Source: Fistulifera solaris
Lineage: Eukaryota > Bacillariophyta > Bacillariophyceae > Naviculales > Stauroneidaceae
Assembly (NCBI GenBank): GCA_030295235.1
Contig: AP026176.1
Span: 372,001-436,000 of the forward strand
DNA length: 64,000 bases
Direction: 5' to 3'
The notes under the pieces were generated by a model, which made no database searches, was not told where the DNA came from, and saw only the letters and a list, made by a program, of their open reading frames with translations. Position numbers and translations under genes: made by a program. Positions 22,628 to 34,184 of this stretch are shown piece by piece. Numbering within the stretch: position 1 is the first letter of the stretch; each line of letters begins with the position of its first letter.

Positions 22628-22933
22628 TTAAGGACAGATACAAAACATACCCAAACATTGGCTTGTGGACCCCGGCGACGTCGGCGGCGCATACGGTGCC
22701 TCACTGTACGAGTGCACGGGTTCGTCCGAACTGCTGGGCGTCGCACTGGGGTATTCCGAAAGGGGCGCCGTGTAAGGTGCTTCACTGAAGGAGTGCACGG
22801 GTTCATTTGAGTTGCTGGGTGTGGCACTCGGATAATCGCTGCTTGCGGGGCTGCTGGGCGATAGTCCGGCCGCGAGAGAAGCGGATGCACTGGGCGCCAG
22901 AAAGAGAACGAAAACGGCGGGAGTAATCTTCAT
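22628..22933 (-). CDS. Small secreted Pro/Ser repeat protein with Cys-rich C-terminus
   Basis: 101 residues. A signal peptide (MKITPAVFVLFLAPSASASLA) is followed by two near-identical 28-30-residue repeats with the core YPSATPS-S-EPVHS-SEAPY (at about 34-54 and 61-81), then a short tail ending CLGMFCICP. The repeats are rich in Ser, Pro and acidic residues, as in secreted or wall-associated glycoproteins of diatoms; a wall role is inference. The tail resembles those of the secreted proteins at 40.0 and 41.2 kb. No database family is recognised. Start chosen at the only ATG giving a signal peptide. Confidence 0.65.
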   Translation of the reverse strand: MKITPAVFVLFLAPSASASLAAGLSPSSPASSDYPSATPSNSNEPVHSFSEAPYTAPLSEYPSATPSSSDEPVHSYSEAPYAPPTSPGSTSQCLGMFCICP

Positions 22934-23673
22934 GGCTTGAAAGTTGAGATTTGATGAAAAGAAACAAGAGAGAAAAGTGTTGATGGAGTGACGAACAATG
23001 GAAAAATAATGAGAGCGTTGATCCAATGTTTTGTTGAAAGAAAAAGTCGTCCAAGAACCTTTTATTCGCGGCCCGTTGTGGCAGTAGTTTGTGGCCTCTC
23101 TGTGGCTTTTGTGACTGTATGCTCGGTGTGTACACAACGTGCAACTTGGCGTCAGTAATCCAACAGTAAACAGTAAACAATAAACAACAAGAAACAAGAC
23201 ACAAGACACAAGACCGAAACCACGAATCATAGTACAAAAAAAGGGAGAGACCATAAGCGAAACGTTTCGAGGCTTAAGTTAATCTGACGCGTTTTTTCCG
23301 CACATGATTGTTCCACTGACTACGAACTACGAATGTGACTTATCTCAGTAATAAATGGCGAACACCAAGACAGCATTTCCGAGACATCCGTACTTGTACG
23401 TCGATATTCCACCGCAGAAAGGAATAGTCTTCCATTATTGTACAAGTAGAGACGTGGGTCATTGCACTCATGATCGATTAGATGGATGGATTCCAGATTC
23501 CATGGCCAAGCGCTGCTGGCGGGCTCTCGCCGGCCGGCTCGCATCCAGCAAAAGATCGTCCGCAAGGCACGGATAAACAATGACAGCATGTTTGTCATTA
23601 TTTGTCATTTGTTTTCTTTTTTCATCTTATCCTTCTTCCTTCGTTTGAAAAATAATACGAAAACAAAAATACC
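22934..23673. other. Intergenic, no gene supported
   Basis: Contains short overlapping ORFs and A-rich tracts (near 23165-23215) but nothing with recognisable composition or homology. Confidence 0.35.
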
Positions 23674-26600
23674 ATGGAAATCGAAACCGCAACTTCCGAT
23701 TCTGCAATCGCTGACGCTGCAACTATTGAGGTTGCTTCGCCGGCCAGCAATCGTTCACGAAAGATTAGTCTCAGTCCGGAAATCAGCAACAAAAGTGCAT
23801 CGAACAAAGCCACAACACTCGACACGCCTTCCGCGGATAAGGAGAGCTGGAAGGAACTGACTTGACGGAAACGAAAGAAGCGGAAGCCGAAGCGAAAGAG
23901 ACAGCACTCAAAAAGCCCGCGACATTGTGCGATGTTTACCAAGCTCTCATTCATCTTCCGACGCCGGGTGCCACGTGTTTGGGAGGAGTGGCTTCGGGAT
24001 TACCGACCGCACCCGGATTGACCGTGCCAAGCATCGGAACCGTGCCATTGCCCATTACCCGAAATGACAGCAAACACATTGAAAGCTGTGGCGGCAGCGC
24101 CTGCCTCGAAGGAAGCTTGGCGGATCGATGCGGAACAAGTGTCGTTGCAGCATCCCTCTTGGAACAAGCAGTTGGAAAAAATCGTTACCGCGCTTAGCCG
24201 GGCGTTTGCCCTTGTTCCGGAAATGGTGCAGGCACACCTTGACCAGTTGGTGTTGTTTGAAAAGGAAGTGTGTACCAAAAGAAGCCGACGAAAGAGGGAT
24301 GTTTGCGGCGCTCCTCATTCAGCTGCCCAGTGTCTTTCAGGGAGGAGCGGTCGTGGTTTCACACCATGGCAAGAAGCAACGATTCAAGTTGGATGATGCG
24401 GCTCCTTTTTCGTGTCATTCTGTGGCTTATTATGACGATTGTGAACACGACATCTTGCTGTTGACTTCCGGGTATCGCTTGGCTGGTGTATTCGTTGTCG
24501 TACCAAGGCCCCGAAATGCCGTCCAGCGCATGCATTTGATCAAGCCCGTGCCGCGATTCATTGTCGCCCAAAAATTCCCTTTTGCAATTCCATTGGATCA
24601 GCAATACACGGAAAAGGCGTTGACTCGTTCCGGAATCAATGCTTTGAAAGGAAAAGACAAGTCCGTCAGCGACTGCGGTTGCCGGCGCCGAAGGCTGGAT
24701 AGTGCTGATTGCACAAATGAAGCGCACGAATCGGAAACATTGTCGAAGTGGCTGGGGAGACTCCGACTCGGATGACTACGATGATGACGACGAGAATGGA
24801 GACATCCAAGTTGAAGGTCTGTACCATGCGGACGGATCGGATGCTCAAATGCACGGTAATTGGATCCTAAAACAGTTGGATATGGATGCGGTCGAAGATG
24901 ACGGCATGATTATGGAGGAGGACTATTTTGTCGATCAGACCATGTGGCAACTGTGTTCCAAAGGCAAGATGGAATATCCGGGAAACTGCGTCACTTACAC
25001 CGTTGGTATATTGATTGTCTTTTCCGACGCTGGTGTCTTTGAGCATGTGTGCCAATCCAACATTCACAACGGTGTAGCCGAAGTGGTGAAAGACCCCCAG
25101 CTTCTCCGTCGCTTGCTTGCTTTCATTGAAAAGAAAAAACCTACTCTTTCCTACGATGATTTTGGAAAACTGTACCCCATGTTGGCGAGTTCGGGTCTTG
25201 ACGTCTGGGAAAGCTTTATACGTTGGTCAGCTGTCTTTGCAAACTGACTCCTACACCCGAAGTTGCGGCTATTTTTTCGACGTTGGTGAAGGAGCTGGGT
25301 TGGAATGAAAACACCAAACCCATTATGTCGATTGTGGAGTCCATTCCATCTTGTTCCCCTGCGTTGCATCCCGCTGAACTTTCAAATACGGCCAACTTTC
25401 TTCACTTAATGGATTTGGCTGAAAAGGATGGATATATGAACGAAGTTCTCAGCAAAGTGGTCGCGGAATTCGTCGCGAACGATTGTGGAGGGCAAAGGCG
25501 AGGAAATTTGGTCGAGCCAACAACTCGTTGATTTGTCGTTTAAGTGGGGAAACGCTACTCAGTTCCAGGCGTTGCACAAATGGGTGGCCAAAGCGTCTTT
25601 AGCTACGATTACCAAAGTCCGATCCTGCCTTGAACGCAGCACGGAATCGTCATTGACAGAAGCAAAGGGCGCACTGACTAAGATGGTGATCGATGGTGAT
25701 AAGGATAAAGCCGTTGGTGACTTGGTTGCACGCAAAGATAAGTTGGAAGAGGCCCTTCGTGGCGGAAAACCCGAGTTTTTGTGGCGCATGCCAACTCCAA
25801 TCACACCTGTCGCCGCCCTCCGTGAATTCTTGCAAAGCGACCAACAAGCGACGGAAATCATCGTTGGTGGTGGAATCAAAAACGCCAAATTAGTTTATGA
25901 GAGTGCTGGTTCGGGTTGCTACTACGGCACATATTACAATACTCCCAACGAAGTTTTAAAACGAGGATTTAGTGTTGATATGAGGGCAACTGGAGTAGGT
26001 CATCGTGCCCGCCTTGAGGTGAAAAAGAGCGAGAGATTACTACGAGGCCAAGCTCGATGAATACGAGAAAAATGCGCAGGAGTTGCAAGAAGTGAATAGC
26101 GAGCTTCGCAAGCTGGGTGTTCGCGACAAAGGTTGATGAACCGGAGCCGAAAACGCGCCCGAATCGAAACGAGTCCCGAGAGCACGGACGTCGTTGAACG
26201 GCGAAAGTGGCCTTTGCCAAGGGAGTCAATATTCGTTGCAAGCATTTGGCCAGTGGTGATCTCCTTGAACGCAAACAAAAAGTTGGAAGAGGCAAATCGC
26301 GATGGCAAACCGGAATTTTCGTGGCGCATGCCGGGCCACCATATTTCAGAACGAGAACTACTAGCCTTCCTGCGCGAGTGATGACCAAGGTCCGACCTTG
26401 CTCCAGGTGAGTGGTGGAATCCAAAATGCACGACGAGTGGCGTCCTTGTACAATGGATCCTATCAGGGTACGTTTCTGAGTGTGGATGGATCGTCCCCCG
26501 AAGCTATTCTTCGGTAAAGGCTATAGCCTGACGGCGCCGTGAACCGGTCGTTCACGTCGCCGTTGTCATGAATAAAACTCGCGCTTATTCACGAAGCCAA

Positions 26601-26720
26601 GTTAGCAAAATATGAGGAAGATATAAAGGCTTTGGAAGAAGTGAAGGAAGAGCTTCGTAAACTTGACGTTGAAACGGATGATAAACTCGATGGTGAAACT
26701 GATGCCAAGCCTGCCCCTCA
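23674..26720 (+). pseudogene. Decayed prolyl-4-hydroxylase-like 2OG-Fe(II) oxygenase family gene
   Basis: Fragments in all three frames follow the order of a multi-copy diatom 2OG-Fe(II) oxygenase family: CDVYQALIHLPTPGATCLGG, TANTLKAVAAAP, QHPSWNKQLEKIV, MFAALLIQLPSVFQGGAVVVSHHG, CEHDILLLTSGYRLA, and a C-terminal region with GKPEFLWRMP and a coiled-coil tail. At least six frame changes are needed, with both gains and losses and some longer than one base (for example two bases lost after YRLA near 24485). The segment just before MFAALL is shortened, and the H-x-D iron-binding motif expected there is absent. The C-terminal module then appears a second time, diverged, at about 26277-26680. This pattern is true decay, unlike the single-base breaks elsewhere. 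Family name from recalled motif order, not a search. Confidence 0.65.
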
Positions 26721-27341
26721 GACGGGAATGCTGTTGAATGAAGTGCGAGTGAGAGTCCGGTCAGTATTGAATTAAAATAAAAAAACTTTAAGTCAACTAA
26801 AAATTGTGTGTGAAACGGTGTTTGCGTTAGCACAAGAACATGTCGGAAAAGTGTCGAAATGAACATCGTTGGTTTAGTTTTTACTATAGCCATATAGTGT
26901 GGCTTACCTTTCGCCATGACTGCATTTCAGTCATGAGACACGCTTCTTCATTTCGTAAGGTTACATGGATTCCGCGTTAAACGAGGAGCTTCCTTTAACA
27001 CATTTGCCGCCAGGTATCTCTCACATTTGAATCAATTTGATGAAGGTCAATTGTCATTCATTAGCTCTATACTGACTCTCTCGACTAACAATTCATTATT
27101 ATTATTATTATTATTTCTAGATCGACATACTTCTCCGTTGGGTACCGCTACGAACACCGTACTTTGCCAAGGACAATATAACACGTTTTGTTCGCCTTTT
27201 GCACTTCGCACGCGTTTCTCGTCATCGACGATGATGAAAACGAAATATAAATAACAAAGACCCGAGCCTTTCCTGTTATTTTTACGAAAGCGCTCCTGTG
27301 TTTCTTCCTTCAATCGCTTTATTTGACAATCGACAGCTCGA
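26721..27341. other. Intergenic, no gene seen
   Basis: AT-rich stretch with an ATT microsatellite (attattattattattatt near 27096) and the presumed promoter of the Erv46 homologue. Confidence 0.4.
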
Positions 27342-28629
27342 ATGTCCTCTACATTGAAAGAACGCCTCAAGAAAATCGATACACACAGTTCCGTATCGAA
27401 TGAGTTTCGCGTCTACACCGTCTCCGGCGCCGTCCTTTCGGTAACGACCGTTTGCTTTATTTTATACTTGGTGTGGACGGAAATAACGTTCAACTTTCAA
27501 ACCACCGTCCAACAACGCGTTCATGTGAATGCGACGAGTCCTCGCGGTCTGGAAATGGAATTTGATATCACGTTGCATTCCGTGAAATGTTCGCAACTCA
27601 GTATTGATGCCCAAGATCCTTCCGGACAAAGCATGTCGTTGCATCTCGATAAAGAACATCATGTATGGAAACATCGGGTGGAAATAGCGGATGATGGAGC
27701 GAAATTCAACGTCATTGGGTCACGCAATAAAATTGAATTGGGGAGCACCTTACTCGATATGGAGACAGTCGAATACAAAATTGCCGAGAACTCGGAACTA
27801 ATGCAAGATGAAAACGATAATGATTGTTTGAGTTGTTACGGAGCCGGAGATGAGGACGAGTGCTGTAATACGTGTGAAGATGTACAACGGGCGTACAAAC
27901 GAAAAGGATGGGCGTTACCGGACTTGAGCACCATTGCGCAATGCCGACAATCGCCACAAACCGACGAAGGCGAGCACGAAGGCTGTAATGTGCATGGCAA
28001 AGTCGCACTGGATTCGGGAGGTGGTAATTTGCACCTCGCTCCCGGGGAAGATATGGCGAATGGCTTGACGCGACCCGCGTCGGTCAGTTTGTTTGATCTG
28101 TTGTTGCTGAAATTTCATGAATGGAACGTCACCCATACTATTCACAAGTTACGATTCGGACCCGAGCATCCCGATGCGATTTATCAATTAGAAGGGCAAA
28201 AACGGGTGGTGAAAGATTCGCACGGAATGTATCAATATTATTTGCAGGTAAGATGATCGACGCGACGCCAGTCATGGTCCTCTGGCGCTAAAGTTATCTC
28301 ACAATCACCCCTTCACATCAACTATGCAGATTATTCCGACGCAATACAAATTTCAGAACGGTACTACTATACAAACGAACCAATACAGTGTCACGGAACA
28401 TTTACGGCATGTCCCACCCGGATCGAATCGCGGTCTGCCGGGCGTGTTTTTCTTTTACGAAGTGAGTCCGCTGCATGTGGAGATTACGGAAGGCTATCGG
28501 AAAGGATGGATTGCCTTTGTTACGAGTGTTTGTGCAGTAGTGGGAGGTGTCGTCACAACCATGGGATTGTTAGATCAGTATTTGTTTGGTCGAAAGGATT
28601 CGAGAACGCGACAGCAATTGGCGTTATGA
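27342..28629 (+). CDS. ERGIC3: ERGIC-3 / Erv46 homologue, ER-Golgi cargo receptor
   Basis: Membrane protein cycling between ER and Golgi as part of the Erv41/Erv46 receptor complex. Exons 27342-28247 and 28330-28629 (82-nt intron) encode 401 residues with no frame break. A short cytosolic N-terminus is followed by TM1 (VYTVSGAVLSVTTVCFILYLVW), a large lumenal domain, and TM2 (WIAFVTSVCAVVGGVVTTMGLLD). The family hallmark CLSCYGAG ... ECCNTCEDVQRAYKRKGW is intact, as are YQYYLQIIPTQY and GLPGVFFFYEVSPLHVEI near the second membrane segment. Length and order match the family. ATG at 27342 is the natural start. Confidence 0.93.
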
Positions 28630-28676
28630 AAAAGGTTTATTTTCTATAGCCGTGATTACAATCACTATTATTATTG

Positions 28677-29033
28677 TTATGAACGCATCTGCAAAGCTTT
28701 GCGCAATTCACTGCTCTCGTCTTTTTCGGGAACTTTCCGTCGCGGGCTTTGTGTCTTTCGAGGACTGGGAATTCGTTTGGGGGGAGTGGGCGCCATGGAC
28801 GATCGTTTCTGCGGTAGCAGATTGCTTTCACTGGACTTTCGTTTCGGTGGAGATATAGTGGGAGAGTGGTCGGAGCAACACGCATTCCATCGATCGTCTT
28901 GTGAAAGTGGTGTTGACATATGGATTATAATGTGATCATCGTGATCGTCGTCCCACTGAAAAGACGAATCGTCCACGGACGCGTCGTCCGAAACGTACCT
29001 TAGTTCCACTTCCTTCGGAATGTCGTTCAGCAT
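28677..29033 (-). CDS. Small disordered protein, RW / P-x-R-x-PSP family (copy A)
   Basis: 118 residues with no recognised domain. The N-terminal half is acidic (SDDASVDDSSFQWDDDHDD); the C-terminal half is basic with DDRW, then spaced SPPKR, TPPKRIPSPRK and SPRRK motifs. Many SP/TP sites suggest proline-directed phosphorylation (inference). Its C-terminal half aligns with the next gene at 30.2 kb on the same strand, and more weakly with those at 44.6 and 50.0 kb. The 3' end lies 47 bp from the end of the Erv46 gene, convergent. Confidence 0.6.
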   Translation of the reverse strand: MLNDIPKEVELRYVSDDASVDDSSFQWDDDHDDHIIIHMSTPLSQDDRWNACCSDHSPTISPPKRKSSESNLLPQKRSSMAPTPPKRIPSPRKTQSPRRKVPEKDESSELRKALQMRS

Positions 29034-30242
29034 TGTAGGCTTCTAATCATGCTTTTATGAATGCAGAGTTCAAAATAATGGAATGCCGAATAAAGTTTGT
29101 TGGTGAAGATGGCGATGGCGGCATCCGTCATCAAATGGTAAGCTTTTTATTTCGGAATTTCATCTACTGCAAGTACGGTATCCTTTGCGCTACTTGCTGA
29201 AAGCAGAACAGGTTAATTATTCGACGGGGCAATAGCGCTTTTCTTGACAATAGAAACAAAAAGTAGAACGAAACTATGAAGCTAGAATGCAAAATCAAAA
29301 AGTGTCCTTTTTACGCCCAATGTCCAATCTCTACTTTACACTCTACACACATTATCGGATATCGGATTTTCGACGAAGGGTGTTTGGTGCAAGTTTGGTG
29401 TCAGACGTTTGACAGTTGACAGTAGACAGTGCCAATAAAATATAATGTGGACTAAAAGCCAATTGCAACTGTTTCTATCGTGTGACCAAGTGTGACCTTG
29501 TATAGGGCAAAGCTGTATGAGATGATGCATGACTCTAAATGCAGAACGCAGAGCTCGTATTCTTTCATCATGATGATGTATCCTTTGCTGTGTAATAAGT
29601 CACTAAAGGCCCTTGCCTTTAGTTCACATTTCTCCCTCGCCGCTTTCCGCTTTCCGCTAAAAAAGCTACGTTGCATCGAAGATCGGATCTCAGAGACTCA
29701 GAGCTGAAGCAGGCGTAGGCGTAGGCTGTAGCTTCTAGCTTGTGCCCAAAGCGTGAGGTTTACTGAACGTTGACCTTGCCTTCTTCATAATTAGAAATCC
29801 AGCAGTAAATCCTTTTCTATGTTCATAGTTCATAGTTACTACCTATTGGTTCTAAGATCGACCAGTAAGCTCTAGGGGCTCGCACTAAGCACTATGAACC
29901 GGCTTGTTCTTCTAGTCGTGTCATTCCGTCAAGTTCATACGGAAGAATGAATTACATGCTCCATGCCATTATGCCATTCTTGTTGCATTATTTTTGTCTG
30001 ACGTGGCATCCCCGTCTCCTATTACGGTTTGAAACGCTAAACTCGGCTTCCTTTGCCGTCGCCACAGACTCTCCTAGAGCAATAGTCTGGTGCTTCGTGC
30101 TAGTGCGTCAATACCGAGATCTGAGATAATGGTTCACGTCGGGGTGGCTATCGTAATTGACAAAAACATGAAATTCGCTGCTCTATTATTTATAACCGAT
30201 GGCTCACTAAAATTGATAGTGAAAATTTTATCGCAAAATTAT
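29034..30242. other. 1.2 kb interval without recognisable gene
   Basis: Contains only short uninformative ORFs. It separates two tandem paralogues of the RW family; no third copy was recognised within it. Confidence 0.35.
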
Positions 30243-30641
30243 TTATTTCAATAGCAGATGTGGCTTCCGGAGGTCGCCTGCTTTGACCTTTTCAAAAACT
30301 TTTCGCCTTGGCGTTTTCCGTGGACTGGGCAATCGTAAGGGTTTGACAGGTGCCATGCGTGACTTTTTTAGCATCAGCTGACATGGTCCACTCGGCTGGC
30401 GTTGCGGCGGTGATATACGGGGCGACTTTTCACGGAAGGAAGGACTCCATCGATCTTCTCTGCACTGCTTTGTCGATGAGCTGATTTCGCGCTCCGGTTC
30501 CGCAGGTTCTGTATCCATTGGGACAACTTCCGGTCCCATCGTTTTCGACCAGTCTGCGGATCTATATTGAATCACGACAACGCGGGGAACGCAGTCCATT
30601 GTCGGTCGCGCCAGTTCGTCATGGGTTATGCTGGGTCTCAT
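30243..30641 (-). CDS. Small disordered protein, RW / P-x-R-x-PSP family (copy B)
   Basis: 132 residues, no recognised domain. It shares with copy A an acidic part (DTEPAEPEREISSS), then REDRW, SPRISPPQR, a 'K-K/R-S-x-M-A-P' segment, LPSPRKTPRRKV and a terminal DLRK motif, in the same order. That co-linearity over about 65 residues supports both as real genes and as a tandem duplication about 1.6 kb apart. Function unknown; composition suggests a phosphorylated, disordered regulator, which is inference only. Confidence 0.6.
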   Translation of the reverse strand: MRPSITHDELARPTMDCVPRVVVIQYRSADWSKTMGPEVVPMDTEPAEPEREISSSTKQCREDRWSPSFREKSPRISPPQRQPSGPCQLMLKKSRMAPVKPLRLPSPRKTPRRKVFEKVKAGDLRKPHLLLK

Positions 30642-31527
30642 GGCCGAGATTTTGGTTTTGTTTATTATGCCGATTGCGCAAAATATCTGTAAGGTGTAAG
30701 ACTCCCCAACAAAGTTTTAAACTTTGAAGGGCGCGAATTACAGCAGAAACTAGACTCAGTACTCTTATTCTTAAGCAAAAGTGCTATAGAATATGATGTA
30801 GATGGCGTGCAGCATGACGTCATTCGCCTACAATCTACTCCGTATGTCAAGAAGTGATGACGGCCTTAAGCACTCTTTACTACACAAAATATTATACTAG
30901 AAGTCTTTTATTGCATATCTGTACATTCCCCTATCATGATCTTCACCAGTGGGACTACTAAGTGTATCTTGTGTGTCTTATTGCCCCCTTTCGTACAGTC
31001 GCTATCTTATGTCACGTGTGTAGCGAATGCCACATGCCACAACAATTTGACAATGCGAGAGATCGACGCGCAAAAAGCTGCTGAATGCCGTATGTTATCA
31101 CTCTTTTCTTTTCGCATGTGTTAATTGCTCCTGAAGTGCTCAATCCAAACTCCAAACACTTTACTTACTTTCCTTCCGACTCTTGCAACTTTAACAGCGA
31201 ACGCAGATCAACAACGTCATCGAGGCTCCTTACGAAGTTCGCAACATTCAACAAGCACCGAGGTAATCCACCATGACGCACTGCTAATTCTTTTGTAGCA
31301 CTGGTCTTAAAACGCTTCAATGATTCGTAGCGACGAGCTACAAGGCGCTATTTGTAACAATTTTTTACATCCGCACTTTATTCGGTGTAGCGCTTTCGGT
31401 GTTCGACGTGGATGTATAGCGAAGGCCGTTTGAAGAGTCAGCAAAGGTGACAATTCTATGCCGACACCGCAAATCATTCATTATTAACCTACAAAAATAG
31501 CCGGATCTAACATCTATTAGCTTGACT
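30642..31527. other. Intergenic, no gene seen
   Basis: Small ORFs only, with no repeats of note. It contains the promoter side of copy B and the 3' region of the gene ending at 31528. Confidence 0.35.
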
Positions 31528-32688
31528 TTAAGCCGCCGTATCCGAAGGATAAATCGTATCTGCCATATCCCACAATTCGGCTTCCCGTAAACAGTCGGCC
31601 ACTGCTTCTCGCACTTGCCGATACGGTGTCTTGTCCAAAACAGCGAAATCCAAGATGTCATTGGCTCGTTCGACCGCTCGTTGTTGCGGTGTCTTGTCGT
31701 CATCTTGTTGTTGCTGTGAAGATTCCGCCTGTTTGATTTTGAAGTACCACTCCCGAACAATGGCGTGTGAGTCATTACTACTCGACGACGTCAATTGTCC
31801 CAAATCCACGACAACATCTTGCCATGCAGGTGCCGTTTCCATGAATGGCAGTTTCGTATCGACCAGGGTACTCAGCGGCAGGCGCAAACACGTCCGTGCC
31901 GCATCGCGTGCTTCTTCCTCACGATTCGGGCACTGCGACAGCAATTGCGCGTAAAACAACGAATGGTGTCCCATCGGCGTACTGCATTTCGCTTGACACG
32001 TTTCGGCCGCAATGAGAGCACTGGCTTCATCCTGACGGTCCTTCCAATGACTCCAGGCCACAGCTTGATACAGATCGGTGAAGGGTCCCACTTTGAGTAA
32101 AGTGTATTTGTCGGGTCCGTACGGAAATTGTTGTGCGGCTCCGGCGGTGTACACTGTGGTGGCGCCATCATTGTACAGCGATAAAAGTGTTTCCGTTTGT
32201 GAGTCTTGGATTGTTTCGTGCGCAATCACGAGACGCTGCATGAACTGCTCTGCATTCTGCGCGAGCCATTGATAGCCGTGTTGTTGGGTTGTTGTGTAAA
32301 CTAGCGGCCAATCGGCTTTGGTGGTCGAAGCCAACTCGTCGGAAGGATTGCGTAGGGCACAAATGTATTCTTTTTGGTCACTCACGGCCAAGGGTACTAA
32401 ATAAGGATGCAAATCCCAGGTCGTGTCATCCGTCAGTGCTTGAATCAATTCGGGGGCCGCCATGGGTTCCCAAGTATTCGAGGAAGGAATGCCGGGTATC
32501 ATCGAGCAGTGTTGCAACATGGTTTGCAACGTACTTTTTCGAGAAATGCCGACATTATTCACAGAAGACGAAGAATACAGGCGCGTGGAAGTAACGACAG
32601 GTGCTCTGGAAACACTCCACGCATGTGTCTTTGCCGCAAAGCGAGTGAATTGTAACAATAAAAGCATTTTTACAGAAGATTGATTCAT
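31528..32688 (-). CDS. Unrecognised protein with plastid-type presequence
   Basis: 386 residues, single exon, no frame break. I do not recognise the family. The N-terminus has a hydrophobic segment (KMLLLLQFTRFA) followed by AKTHAWSVSRAPVV and a Ser/Thr/Arg-rich stretch (TSTRLYSSSS), consistent with a signal peptide cleaved before Trp and a transit peptide. The mature part is soluble and mostly helical, with conserved-looking segments PELIQALTDDTTWDLHPYLVPLA, ALRNPSDELASTTKADWPLVYTTTQQHGYQWLAQNAEQFMQRL (in pieces) and GPFTDLYQAVAWSHWKDRQDEASALIAAE. Plastid import is inference. Its start is 338 bp from the stop of the next gene on the same strand. Confidence 0.6.
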   Translation of the reverse strand: MNQSSVKMLLLLQFTRFAAKTHAWSVSRAPVVTSTRLYSSSSVNNVGISRKSTLQTMLQHCSMIPGIPSSNTWEPMAAPELIQALTDDTTWDLHPYLVPLAVSDQKEYICALRNPSDELASTTKADWPLVYTTTQQHGYQWLAQNAEQFMQRLVIAHETIQDSQTETLLSLYNDGATTVYTAGAAQQFPYGPDKYTLLKVGPFTDLYQAVAWSHWKDRQDEASALIAAETCQAKCSTPMGHHSLFYAQLLSQCPNREEEARDAARTCLRLPLSTLVDTKLPFMETAPAWQDVVVDLGQLTSSSSNDSHAIVREWYFKIKQAESSQQQQDDDKTPQQRAVERANDILDFAVLDKTPYRQVREAVADCLREAELWDMADTIYPSDTAA

Positions 32689-33026
32689 CCTAAATGTGTA
32701 TTCGTCGTTTTTCTCCTTTTGCGAAACAAACTAAGGAGAGATGTGTGCTGTACGTGTTAATTGAACGCTATAGAATAGAAGTGACTTGATTTTCTAAACT
32801 TATGAAGTGTAAAGTGGTTGTTAATGCAATGAAATGAACGATGAGGAGAAAATGTCGCGTTTTCGTGCGATGCGAGTGACGCACCTGGTGGACCGACGTA
32901 CAGACAGACGAAGAGGGACTGAAACGCACGACTCCTCACTTGTCGTCGCTTCTCGCTTTGTTGTTATTAGTCACGCAACTTGTCCCCGAATGCCGACATC
33001 CTAATATCGTTGGATCAGACTCTATG
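32689..33026. other. Intergenic between two co-oriented genes, no gene seen
   Basis: Presumed terminator of the upstream helical-repeat gene and promoter of the plastid-type gene. No repeat or RNA gene recognised. Confidence 0.35.
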
Positions 33027-34184
33027 TTACAAATCAGATGGCATCCAGAACCACAGACTCGTATACACAAACGAGTCTTTGTGTTTCCACGCCCCTGGAA
33101 GTTCAATGGCATCCGCTTGTGCCGTCAAACGCTCCGCATCTCCTCCCCGCTTGTCCCAATCGTGACACAAGGCCGCATACGCCCGCAATGCGTAGCGCAA
33201 TTGCAATTTTTCTATCAGGGTCCGTGGTGGAGCCACCGAAATGGCCGTTTGCAACAATCCTTCGGCCGTCACGGCACTGCCCGACCGGTGATAACATTGT
33301 GCCAACAATGTCAAGGGAACCGTCAATGCTACGTTTGATTCTTGTTTCTGTTGCTGTTCGAGTAATTTCAAACTATCGTGGGCATACTTCGAGGCTTGTT
33401 CAATGTCTTGTAATTGCAACAATCCCCACGCCATGTTGGCGTGCAATTGACTTTGTAGAATAAGAGCCATAGGATGTTGTTGTTTCGTAGCGTGTTTCTT
33501 CCACCACGTCAAGCCTTGTTTCCATTCCCGCAAAGCTGGATCGATGGGAATGTCGGTCGTAGGACGATGGTGCGACAATAAGTCAGCATAGACGACCTGC
33601 GCCACACCGAAATTCAGAGCCGCCCACTGCGGATGATGCAAGGCATTGCGACGAAACGGATCGCGGACCACAAACAAATCATCCAATGAAGCAGCTTGCA
33701 ACAATTGCGATAGTGCGTAACCATTGCGCGCGGCGAGTGTCACGTCCTTGGTGACAGTCTCATCGTCGAGTAGGTGTTGACACAGATCGGAAGCTTGCGC
33801 GAATTCTCCCTGCATCCAATACGATTTCGCGAATGCCAGTTGTATGAATGGCGATGATTGTCGTTGTAATAATTGTTGAAGTGTCGAAATCGGTGATTCA
33901 CCCCGCCGGACTTGCACTTCGGCCGTCAATGCCAAAATGGCGGCGACTTCTTGACTGCCAATATGCTCAAAAATATCGTACGCACGGTGCAATGATTCCA
34001 GTGCATTCGCCTGCAAGGGATTGTGGAGAACTTGCGTCACATCGGGCAGTTGTTGCAAAGACGCCAGAGAATTTTGGACGAGCGAACTGTTTTGCAATCC
34101 CAAATGACACCACGAACCGTACGAGCGTTGGAGAGTAATATTTCTGAATATAAATTTTCCTATCGCTGTCGCTCGAAAGGGCAT
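33027..34184 (-). CDS. TPR-like helical-repeat protein, probably mitochondrial
   Basis: 385 residues from ATG 34184; the frame is open further upstream to 34280 but that part is low-complexity. The protein is almost entirely amphipathic helices with TPR-like spacing, e.g. ALESLHRAYDIFEHIGSQEVAAILALTAEV, QLAFAKSYWMQGEFAQASDLCQHLL and LHANMAWGLLQLQDIEQASKYAHDSLKLL (segments about 34 residues apart). The first 20 residues (MPFRATAIGKFIFRNITLQRS) are basic without acids, a likely mitochondrial presequence. No named family is assigned; a scaffold or assembly role would be inference. Confidence 0.6.
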   Translation of the reverse strand: MPFRATAIGKFIFRNITLQRSYGSWCHLGLQNSSLVQNSLASLQQLPDVTQVLHNPLQANALESLHRAYDIFEHIGSQEVAAILALTAEVQVRRGESPISTLQQLLQRQSSPFIQLAFAKSYWMQGEFAQASDLCQHLLDDETVTKDVTLAARNGYALSQLLQAASLDDLFVVRDPFRRNALHHPQWAALNFGVAQVVYADLLSHHRPTTDIPIDPALREWKQGLTWWKKHATKQQHPMALILQSQLHANMAWGLLQLQDIEQASKYAHDSLKLLEQQQKQESNVALTVPLTLLAQCYHRSGSAVTAEGLLQTAISVAPPRTLIEKLQLRYALRAYAALCHDWDKRGGDAERLTAQADAIELPGAWKHKDSFVYTSLWFWMPSDL

